From positions 6,657,615 to 6,721,614 of the forward strand of contig CAIIXF020000012.1 in assembly GCA_903813345.2 (NCBI GenBank): 64,000 nt of DNA, read 5' to 3'. The notes under the pieces were generated by a model. It saw nothing but the letters and a program-made list of their open reading frames with translations, was not told the origin of the DNA and made no database searches. Positions 34,601 to 46,600 of the stretch are shown piece after piece; positions within the stretch are counted from its first letter, which is position 1, and each line of letters starts with the position of its first letter. The translations under genes were made by a program, and so were the position numbers. The DNA is from Owenia fusiformis. Lineage: Eukaryota; Annelida; Polychaeta; Sabellida; Oweniidae.

Positions 34601-37600
34601 TAAAAATAGTTGTAAAGTATATTTCTTTAAATGACTTCATTTGGTCATTGCTTTGAGCCTTGAAATTGAGAAAAACCTATTTTAGAAGTGGTGTTTAGGA
34701 AGGAAAATACATTTTAACCCAATTATCTAGCGTGAATTCATCTTTCAAAGGGTCAAATATAGGACATCAAGTACTGTATTTCAAGAATGTGATGTCTGAT
34801 CATCCTGAAAAAATTCATACTAATAGAGATATTGTTGTTAATCACTCATATGATATATGGCTTGTGTTAGTCATGTATTTTTTGAGAAATAAATTATCGA
34901 AATTTGGATATTTAAGCCCTTGCGGCCTAGGGGTGACCTTATTTTACCGTAATAATTTTTAAGATACGCGATGTTTGGGCCTCATATGAATTCTAAATGT
35001 TGCATTAAGTATTGTTTTGTCATATTATTCCTAATTAGATGTAAAAAAATTATTGAAAATAAAAAAAAAATCAAATTTTCATTTTCGGTTCTAAAGGGCC
35101 AGGGGTAACCATATTTTACCCTAATAATTTCCCAGATATATAATATATGCATCTCAAATTAGCTCAAGATGTTGCATATAGTTCTGTTTTATCATACTTC
35201 TTCCAATAAGATGTAGAAAATGATCGGATATATCTAAAAAATCAAAATTTTCACTTAAGCTCTTGATGGCCCTGGGGTAACCTTATTTTACCTTAATAAT
35301 TTTCTAAATATGAGACATAGTCACCTCAAATGAGCTTAAGATGGTATATTTAGTCCTGTTTTATCATATCATTCCCAAGGAGCGAAAAAATGATTGGAAA
35401 TTATAAGAAAATTACATTTTCATATTACACCCCCAATCCGCAACATCTTCTTGCAGTGCTGTAAACAGTACTGAACAGTGCAGTCAGAGTACTGCACTAT
35501 ATAGCAATGTACAATGCTATTCTAACACCATCAGTTTTGGACAGCGTAGTACAGTACTGTTTTTACAGCTCAGTACTGTTTTAGAAAACAGCTGTGTACA
35601 GTACTGTTTTTACAGCACTATTTATGAAACTATGCTGTTTGATGCAATTTGAGATTGGTAGTGTAGTTTATGATAGGTCAGGAATGACCTAATTTTACCT
35701 TAAAAATTTAAACAAAGATATATCATATTGTCTACTCAAATGAGCTCAAAATAGTGAATATAGTCTAGTTTTGTCATATTATTCCTACTGAGATATACAA
35801 TTATGATTAACAGTTATAAAAATTGAACCTCAACAGCCATTTATTCCTTTCTAGTACCAATGGCAATACTATCTAGTTTTATAGAACATTTTCTAAGATG
35901 TGAAAATGTTTGATAAGTCCAGTTCATACTAGCACGAGTAGTAGCATTGTTAAGATTCTGTATATTATCATTTGAGTATATAATCCAAATCTATAAAACC
36001 TAATCAAAGGAGTCACAATTTATGGATTCTGACAGTCTCCCCTACAGCTACATAGCTCAGAGCAAATCAGATCTGCTTTCAAACATTTGCATCTGTTCTC
36101 TTGACACAGGTATCTACCCCATGACCTACATTTTATGTTGTGGCCTCAGTATCAGCAGTGGGAGTAGGCCAGCCACATTCATGTGGTGATAGAAACTGTG
36201 GTTAAGAATGCATCAGAATGAATAAGGACTCTAGTCTTCTAATTTTAGGGTATCAAAAAAGATTTAAAGCTTTAGAACACTTGCGTAACCTCTGGGTACA
36301 CCTTCTATTCCTGCAAATCAGTTGACTAAGAGTAGTAGCAGAATGCATCTAGAGATTGTATGAAAAATGGTAAGGGCTAAACTTCGTTCATGGCCAAGTG
36401 GCCTTGAAATATCAAAGACAGGTCGTACATTCTAGAGGAATTTCCCCTCACCATAGGCCATATGCAATCCAAATTGACATTTTCAGCACAAGTTACTGCC
36501 AGTTTAAACCACACCAAAATCAACTGTATTGACTATGATTCTTATTAGGTCATGACAGAAGCAGTCTTTGGCATGCTTCTTCATACGAGCGAATGGTGAT
36601 GGCAGATACTTCACTATCGGGCTAAGATATTGCATTACCTCATTGTGAGGTCACAATCTTCTTGCCATCTTCCTCCAGGGTTTCAGTTTTAATGCCTGGA
36701 AGGAAAACAGCTCCCTCTTGTTCCAACTATCTTAGGAAATCTTGCCAATTCCACAGAAGAAAATTAGTAGGATATACTTTCCTCACTGTTCCAGTTTTGT
36801 GCTGTTTGTATTTATGCTCATTAACATCAAGGTTGAATGACTAAGCTACATAGTAGATGCCAAAATAATAGACAGGGCATGTATAGTTAAACATGCTAAC
36901 AGTGATATATAAAGAAAATTGGGTGATTATGCAAATATGATATTACCCAGTAAAAGTCTGCAAATAGTTCATTGCCTTGATGTCAGCTGGAATGTTTACC
37001 AGGACACTAGCTTAAAGGGGCAACAAGGTCTGTAGAAGATTCAATTTTTTTACTTTTTCTGAGCTATCAGGGTAATATTTGGCTCAACATCTTCTTTGAC
37101 ATACCTATTTTCTTAAAATGTATGGATAAACTATCAATTTTAGCATTAAGAAGTGTAAATTCAGTTCAAAGCTTCTATAAAGGGAGGCCCACTTATAGAT
37201 TTTTAAGATCCAAAACATTTCAAGAGGAATCAGTTGAAATAATGTTCATCCAGGGGGTTTCTTTGGAAAAAAATAAACATATATGTTAGTCTTGATGAAA
37301 TATCCAAACTTGAATATATTTTGACACTGGTCCATGATCGTTGAATGGCCCCTTTGCACTAATTGTTGCACCTTTAAAACAGCACTAGAGAGACTTGTGG
37401 AACTGGAACAAGGATAGTCTAAGGAGGAAACTGAAACCCTTGAAATGGATGGAAAGAAGATAGTGACCACATAAATTAAGGAGGCAATGCAATGTTTTAG
37501 CCCAACAGTGAGGTTCTGCCCTTGCTCTTAAGAAGAAGCAGCTTCAAGGATATTTCTCAATATTTTCAGTAAGACTGCTTCAATCATGGCCTTCAAGAGA

Positions 37601-40600
37601 AAGAATAATACTCCTTACATTTAATTCTGATGTGGTTATCCTGGCATATATGTGATGTTAAAAAATGAAAAAGTCAATTTGGATAGCATATGGTAAGGGA
37701 GAAATCCTATCAATATCTACCTGCCCATGGCCAAAGTTTAACCCTCCCCATTTTTCATACAATCATTGGATGTGATGTTACATCTGTATTCTACTGCTAT
37801 GGAAAAATGGAATGAATGGATTGAGATTTAAATGTGTCACTGAGTTTTCTAATTGTTGTTAATCATTATCTCAGTAGGAATAAAGTGAAAAACAGACTAT
37901 TTTCCCCATTTTGAGATCATTTTATCTTGAAAATTAATAACATTTGGCATTCTTGTGCCCAATCATTGACTGTCAATATTCACTGACAGAATCCTTGACA
38001 GAAGCAGCTCACCTTAACCCCCCCCCCCCCCCATCAGGCTAAGGTGACTGGACTTACTACCCTTTGCATTCATTCGACTTTCCTTCTCAAAAGAGAGCTT
38101 CGTCTTCACTCTATCAGTTTTCAATAAATCTCTGAACTCACTGCGCTAATCAGAGTTTGTTGTCGAAATAAGGACGACTTTCTATATGGTCATTTTCTCT
38201 GACGAAATCGCATCATTAATGTACACGCATTTAGCACTTGTTCATTTAAGCTGGCTGATTGGTTGAGAATAGGTCAGCATGGTTTATTGCAGCTTGGGTC
38301 ATAAATGCTTTAAGACCCAAGCTGCCAATGGCATTGGTCATGGGGACGGGGCTGCTAAACTCACTCCATCCTTTGCTTCTATATAATGGTAATATACGAT
38401 AAAATCACCTCTGACCTGTCAAAAGCTAAAGATGTCATTTTTCAAATTTCCATTATTTTTTACATCTCCTAAGGAATAATATGACAAAACAAGAGTATAT
38501 GACACAATTTTAAGCTCATTTGAGATGCATACGTCTCATAATTAAGAAAAGTTCAAGATTAAATAAGCCCCCCCCCCCCCAGGCCATCATAAGCTAAAAT
38601 GAAAATTTCAAATTTTAAGAAATGTCCAATCATTTTCTAAATCTTATTGGAGGTATTATGATTAAACAGAACTATATGCACCATCTTGAGCTTATTTGAG
38701 ATACATATATTACAAACCTTGAAAGTTATCAAGGTAAAATATGGTTACCCCTGGCCCTTCAGAAGCGATAATGAAATTTTTTTTTTTTTGAAAAGTTCCA
38801 ATCATTTTTCAATCCAATTAGGAATAATATGATAAAACAAGACTCAATGCACCATTTTGAGCTCATATGAGACTCATACATTGCATATCTTAAAAATTAT
38901 TAAGGTAGAATAAGGTTACCCCTAGGCCGCAAGGGCTTAAAAATTCAATTTTCGATAATTTTTATCTCAAAAAATATGTGAGCTACCCAAGCCATATTCT
39001 ATATTTGTGATGAACACCTATACGCCTATTAGTATGATTTTTTCCAACATGATCAGACATCACATTCTTGAAATACAGTACTTGATGTCCCATATTTGAC
39101 CCTTTAAAATATGAATTCACGCTAGATAATTGGGTCAAAATGTATTTTCCTCACTAAACACCACTTCTACAATCGGTTTGTCTCAATTTCAAGGCTCAGA
39201 GCAATCACCAAATGAAGTCATTTAAAAAAATTTACTTCAAAACCATTTTTATTTATTTTTTATAATGTACCCCCTCCCCGCCTGATAGGGGTTGGGGTCA
39301 GAGACTAAAAAATCCATGAAGACCACTCCAGATCACTTGCCCCGAAATCATTTTCCACTCAGATCAAGTGTTTCTACAACTGTGCCAAGTTTGTTGCTTT
39401 CCTGAAAAAGTCGAACTATAAAGGGCTCATTTCTGGACATCTGACTGCGCTATTAATAAGTAGAGCTATTTAGTTTGAATAATTTGCCTCATTTACAGGA
39501 ACATGTAGCTCATTGGTTCAAAACATTATTACACTAACCCAATCTTATTATTAGCGAGATCAATAGTGCAAAAATAGTTCATTCAGGGAACGAAGCGTGA
39601 AACTTTCCACATATCATCAGAATACCATTCCCTTTGATTTAAGAGCCAGAGCCATTTTTGTGGTCTACTAGAATGATCAAAAAATAGTAAGAACCCCCTC
39701 CCACCAAATCCCATGGGGGTGGGGAGATATCGAAATATTTTTTTCATAAAAAAATTCTTTGAATATGGTCATACTACAGTTTTAGAGTGCTATTTTCATG
39801 GTAAAGAAATTTTGCAAACATAACAAGATGATTTATCATCGATTTTCATCATTGTTAAAGACTAATCATGGGCGACGCCCACTTTTCATACCTTGAACAT
39901 TTAGGTTATTAAATCTCTATCATGGGTTGAACAAATGAATGAAATTCAGTTTTCTGGATAACACCAGATACCTTTTTGATGTAAGGTGCTATAATTAATC
40001 GTAGCATTTGACTTCTTAAAGGCTTAGACCATATCACACCCCTGTTTAGAAGAAGAAAGCAAGCAACAAATGTCCCAGATCTACAACATGTATCCAATAT
40101 TCTATGTACATGTATGAGTCTCTATTTTCTCCTGAAGAGAACCTATGCTACAGATACAACTGTCCAGAACTTAGATGATAATGTGCTTAAACAGTTTGAT
40201 GAATGGTGTGCTGACCAAGTGCCTAAACAGTTTGATGAATGCCGTGCTGACCAACAGAATGTACCAGTCTTCAAGCTTTGGTTTCTGCTTATTCAAATTG
40301 AAATACTGTGCCTTGACTATGTGAGGGCTATAGGACAGGAGAATTTTCCTCTTTATTTCCAGATGGTTTCTCTTTGATTTTCATAGTTGTTAAAGACTAG
40401 TCATGGGCGACGCCCACTTTTCATATGCTGAACATTTAGGCTATTAAACCTCTTTCATGGTTTGAACCGGAACCAGAAGGGCCCCCACAGTCACAGCCTG
40501 CAGTCTCTTAATTCTCAAGAGAGCCTATACTACATATACAGCTGTCCAGAATCTAGATAATGAAGTGATAAACAGTTTGATGAAAGGTGTGCTGACCAAC

Positions 40601-43600
40601 AGAATGTACCAGTCTTTAAGTTTTGGTTTCAGATTATTTGAATCGAAATACTGTGCCTTAACTAAGTGTAGGCTATTGGAGAGGGAAATTTCCCTCTTTA
40701 TCTCCAGTCAATTAGCAAGCTTGTCACCTGGTTTTTCGTTTTTTGACCTTATCAATATGCTTGCTGAGTACCAGTTCAGTATATCATCAGAACTCAAAGT
40801 TCAAAAATGGATAGCTTTTGGAAAAAAATTAGAAATATCTCACTTCCCATGAAATTGCAGCTGCCCTTTGACATGGTAGGACTATGTTCTCCCCTTATCT
40901 CATGCTCCCACAGGTTCAGACACTACACCAGCAAAGGCTGGGAAAATGATTTGGGTGCCAGAGTAGAAAACATTGCCCCAAGCTTCAGATGCAAGCCAAA
41001 TGCTAGTAAAATGCAGGGATTGTAATGGACATGACACATAGCTTAGTGATAATGATAATTGATGATATTTGAACTGCAGTTAAGATACCTAATAAGGTAA
41101 CTTGTATCAATTAGTCAAAGTGCTCTCATTAAAAGCCAAAATAATGTATCATTAATTATGAATTATATATTATTATATCTTTATATCTAAAAGGGATGTG
41201 GCCTTTTAATTGACTTACTTAAAGAATTCATCATCTTAACATAAATAACTGACTTAATCTTATCAATTTTATTATTAGGTAATTTTCCTATTCATAATAG
41301 AAGACTCATTAACTTGTATATTAACATGTTGATAAAGTGGGCGTCGCCTTTGGTCAGGCTTTAATAATGAATATCCATGAGAAATACGGATGCAATCTTG
41401 AAAATTATTTTTATACACTGAAAATAACATACTAAAAATGAATATAGATCATATTCAAAAAAAATCAGCAAAAAAATACTCTCCTCCTCATTTGCAATTT
41501 TTCAGATATCATCAGGGGGTCATTAACAGAACTTTCGCAAAGTTACGATTTCGCAAGTCAATTGTTAATTTTACAAATTTGGTAAATGTGCATTAACAGA
41601 ACTTTCGTAAAGTTACGAACGATTCGCAAAGTTACGAAAAAATGACATCACATGTGCTTTCGTTCGTAACTTTAATAGCACCTCAGACCCTTTCATAACT
41701 TTGCGAATGGCATATTTCTCATCCAGTTCTTATGTAAGGGATACAGGTTGGCAAAAAGAAATTGTTCTTTATATGCATGCTAAGTTTCAAGCTAAAATAT
41801 CCACCTATTCTCACATGATAAGCAAATATGTTCCTGAGCTGGGAATCTTTGAAATCGCCGAGTCAGGTTTAATCACAGCGCGCAATGATATCAAATGACA
41901 TCATATTTTTATTTGTGCTAAATAATGATATAAGATGACGTAACAATTTGAAATTCGCTTACGAACGATAAAACTTATGAATGACTTACGAAAGTGTTCT
42001 GTTAATGGCCGATTCGTAACTTTACGAATTCGTAAGTCATTCGTAACTTTTTAAATAATTACGAATTTCATAAAGTTGCGAATTACGAATTCGTAACTTT
42101 GCGAAAGTTCTGTTAATGACCCCCTGGACACCATTCCCTTCGATTTAAGAGCCAGAGCCATTTTTGTGGTTCACTAGAATGACAAAAAAGCACTTGCATC
42201 TTTTTGTTGAACACTGTTGTTTGCAGCTGCATTTTACTAGCATTTGGCATGCATCTGGAGCTTGGGCAATGTTTTCCACACTGGCACCCAAATTATTTTC
42301 CCAGCCTTTGTAGTAATGGATTCCCAACTCAATTGTGAGGGTGAAGCGAGGACTGACATAGGTATAATTGTCTGGAACCAACTTATGCAACTAATGGTGG
42401 GATGATGGTGACACATAGTCCTTCCTACCATGTCAAAGGGCAGCTGCAATTTCATGGGAAGTGAGATATCTCTAATTTTTTACTTTTCCAAAAGCTATCC
42501 ATTTTTGAACTTTGAGTTCTGATGATATACTGAACTGGTACTCAGCAAACATATTGTCAAGGTCAAAAAACAAAAAACCAGGTGATAAGATTGCTCATTG
42601 ACTGGAGATAAAGAGGGAAATTTCCCTCTCTGATAGCCCACACTTAGTTATGGCACAGTATTTCAATTCAAATAATCTGAAACCAAAACTTAAAGACTGG
42701 TACATTCTGTTGGTCAGCACACCATTCATCAAACTGTTTCTCACTTCATTATCTAGATTCTGGACAGCTGTGTATGTAGTATAGGCTCTCTTGAGAATTT
42801 AGAGACTGCAGGCTGTGACTGTGGCGGCCCTTCTGGTTCCGGTTCAAACCATGAAAGAGGTTAAATAGCTTAAATGTTCACTGGTACTGGTACATTCTGT
42901 TGGTCAGCACACCATTCATCAAACTGTTTAGGCACTGGGTCAGCACACCATTCATCAAACTGTTTAAGCACATCATCATCTAAATTCTGGAAATTTGTAT
43001 CTGTAGCATAGGTTCTCTTCAGGAGAAAATAGAGACTCGACATACATGTACATAGAATAGTGGATACATGTTGTAGATCTGGGACATTTGTTGCTTGCTT
43101 TCTTCTTCTAAACAGGGTTGTGATATGGTGTAAGCCTTTAACAAATGCTACAATTAATTATAGCACCTAACATCAAAAAGGTATCTGGTGTTATCCAGAA
43201 AACTGAATTACATTCATTTGTTCAACCCATGATAGAGATTTAATAACCTAAATGTTCAAGGTACGAAAAGTGGGCGTCGCCCATGATTAGTCTTTAACAA
43301 TGATGGAAATCAATGATAAATCATCTTGTTATGTTTGCAAAATTTCTTTACCATGAAAATAGCACACTAAAACTGTAGTATGACCATATTCAAAGAAATT
43401 TTTTATGAAAAAAATATTCCTACATCTCCCCACCCCCCATGGGATTTGGTGGGAGGGGGTTCTTACTATTTTTTGACCATTCTAGTGGACCACAAAAATG
43501 GCTCTGGCTCTTAAATCAAAGGGAATGGTATTCTGATGATATGTGGAAAGTTTCATGCTTCGTTCCATGAATGAACTGTTTGCCTGTTTTCTTGCACTAT

Positions 43601-46600
43601 TGATCTCGCTATATGCCCAATTATTGAAAAAAAACTAGAAAACACCAACTCCACAGCATAGCAAATCCCACCAAACCAAACCAAACCAAACCAAAGTCTT
43701 TGTTCAGTGGGATAGTAATTTGAGCAGAGATTATTCATGGTTCAAAATGTTTCAAAAATATTACAATACCATACCTTATAATCTACAGTAGCGGCTAGTG
43801 GCATGACATCGAAGCAATCATTTATAGCTTCCCATATCTGAGATCCTATGTTGTCTCCAAACTTCTCGAGACATTCACTGCAATAAGAGCAACTAAGAGA
43901 TATTACTAATTACATAAGGGATTTGACATTCAAAATACTGCATATTTACTTTTGAAAGTATGTTACATAGCTGTTCGTTTTTGGTACAATCGTAATCTAC
44001 AATACTGAGAAAACTATTGTCTATTTTTTGATGAACAATGACTTGCGACCAAATTGTAAGTAAAGACAGTTCCAAACACCGACCCCTGGAGATTTACCAA
44101 GATATGATACACAAAGATTTTGTATGTTTTCATATTGATTTCTATTTCAAATTTGAATTCCATTTCACTTGAATTATTACAAAGACCCAAGTACTTATTG
44201 TAATTACCACTGTCTATACGTTTACATTTATATGAATCTTTCTTTTAAATGAGTGAAATCAAACTACTTACGTTTCAAATGAAAACATCTTTTGGACGGC
44301 TCTTAGTTCATGGTTACCCCTGAGGAGGAAAAACTTTTTCGGGGCAAGAATCTTCTGAGCAAACAAATAGGCAACAACCTGAAATAGTTAAACATAAGAC
44401 TTAAATAATGTTGCATCAATACAATAACATAGCCCAATTCCAAAATAGGAGGCAAATTTAAAAAGAAGAGGCAAAACTTAAGTGGCGAGAACAATCATTA
44501 TACTTTTATAAAAAAAAATAATGTTCACAGTCTATGTAAAACACATAAAAAAATTCTGTAACATTGAATGTTTTAGAACATAACATTTATTCTTACAGTC
44601 TGAAAGGTTGAAATATTTGGATTGTACATAAATCTAAAGACTGACACTTACCTCTATACCACTCTCTCCTCGGTCTACATAGTCACCCAGAAAGAGGAAA
44701 TTGGCTGGAGTAATGAGGGGACCCATACGCCAAAGAGACTTCTCAAAGCATACAAGATCTCTATAGTTCCCATGGATGTCACCTGTAATTAATCATGCGC
44801 ATAATTTCAAATCCAACAATCTGATAGGTTAAAAGCTAATATACCCTTTTATTTTTATTTTGCATTATTTTTCAGTCTTTCTGAGTGCCTTATCATGATA
44901 GGTTGTAATTTTTTAAAAAAGAAATGTATCCATAAGTCTAACCTGAAACACTTACCTAGAATATAAGTAGGAGACTTTAGTCTTAAAAGCCTAGATTCCG
45001 ATGAAAGGATCTCTTTAACCTCCCTACATAGAGCAAGCAGACATTTGGCTAATGCTGCTTTATCAACCTGGCCCCAGTCAAATGGCTCCTATCAAAAATA
45101 TGAAGGGCATATTAAAACAACTGCATGTTTACTGGATTGTTCAGGTTATCCACTTGTTTAGTAATTAACTCATTAAAGCGGTTATTATGAATTTTGCGAG
45201 TGATTTAATAAAAAACTAACATTATATACAACCGTTGCCCCCTCTAGCTCCCCTATGCAAGATAAAAAGCAAGAGACTCGGAACAATAAGAATAACATAC
45301 AAACTGTATAACATACCTTTGTTAATGTACCATTGGCCCCTTTGATAGGTCTTTCAAAGTATCGCAGCCCTGTCAACATCTCATTGGGATGGGACCGCTG
45401 CGAACACAAAACATAAACTAAGATACACAGTATAGATTTATAGAACATTTTTACATAGGAGACTGAACAATTCTATTTCAATCTGTACATAGTAATTAAA
45501 AATGTAAAGTAGACATGACAAGTTATTGAAAAATGCAATATTGGAATAATTTAAAAATAATTCTTAAAAAATTAAACATGTCAAATGACTTTCTAAAATG
45601 ATATGATAGGGTCAATTATTATTAATTTACAGATGCATTAAATAACAATGAGTTCAATTTCTGGCTAAATTAACTGTAGCTTTACATCCACCATAGAGAG
45701 GGTGGAATCAAACAACTGTAAACAAAGTGAATGCCTTTGAAGTGGAATGCTTTTGAAGTAGTTTTCCACTTGGGAAGATGTTCATCATAGAGATATTCAT
45801 TTCAAAAGTGTTGATGAGAAACGTGACTTTGGAAAAGTTTTCACTTATAAAGGTGTTCCGTTCCAATCATATTACATACTTAACTAGGTGTTCCACATAC
45901 TCAGAGGTGTTTCACAAATGTGTTTTATTGTTCATGTGTACCTGATTAAAGGAGTCGACTGAGGGCATTCGCTGAAACCTTGTCTTATCTCCCTCCAGAT
46001 CTAGAGGACCTACTCCTCCAGCACTTACAGCAGCTGTACCTAAAAGAGAGAGTGATACGTAACACTTAACTACAGGTTAGATTACAAACAAGATTATGGA
46101 CAAAGGCCTGCATATAATTGATAACACAATATCAACCTGTTCGTTTCTTTTAACTTATATGAAAATAATTTTTACATACTAAAATATCAGACAAGGCATT
46201 AATAAGCAAAATGTCACCACCTAACTATTTGTTACATTTATTACACCTGCCAAAGCGGCTGTGGATTAACTATGTCACCAATATATTTTGAAAAACTCTA
46301 CCCCCTAAGATTTCTTACCTTTGGAGGTCCCATATTCTTACCTTGGAGGTCCCATATTGCCATGACATCAGACAATGTGCCTGTTCGCCTGACTTTCACC
46401 GTATGTGTTGCTAGCTCATATTTTTCAAATGATATCCGATGTGAGGATGCAGAGGGGGAGGGGGAAGGCTCTGGTGACTTGAAGATAAAGTCCTCAAAGG
46501 CATCCTCTAAAATGTGAAACAATATTACATATGTGGTAAAATGTGAAACATGTTAAAATGTGAAACAATATGGCTAAAATGTCAAAATGAAAGCAATATG

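Larger units (their letters stand above)
34409..39454. mobile_element. Giant foldback 1 (about 5.0 kb inverted repeat)
   Basis: The outer ends ATAGCGCAGTCAGATGTCC (34409) and GGACATCTGACTGCGCTAT (39435-39453) are complementary, and matching pairs continue inward: AGTTCGACTTTTTCAGGAAA, CGCCTGATAGGGG, CCCTTGCGGCCTAGGGGT, TGTATGAAAAATGG (36359 against 37755), CATATGCAATCCAAATTGAC, GGGTTTCAGTTT. The unpaired centre is near 36800-37250. The left arm carries an extra insertion (35455-35622). There is no long ORF, so it is non-autonomous or a rearranged product. Confidence 0.82.
34339..43774 (-). other. Intron 16 of the phosphatase gene (9.4 kb), filled by two giant inverted repeats
   Basis: It separates the exon encoding [12 protein letters not shown] from the exon encoding [12 protein letters not shown]. 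Nearly all of it is the inverted repeats at 34409-39454 and 39551-43613; no coding exon was seen. Confidence 0.8.

Noticed and set aside
40114-40852. ORFs containing [10 protein letters not shown]-like repeats inside foldback 2
   Set aside because: They lie within palindromic arms, are mirrored on the other strand at about 42600-43000 and match no family; at most they are fossil fragments.
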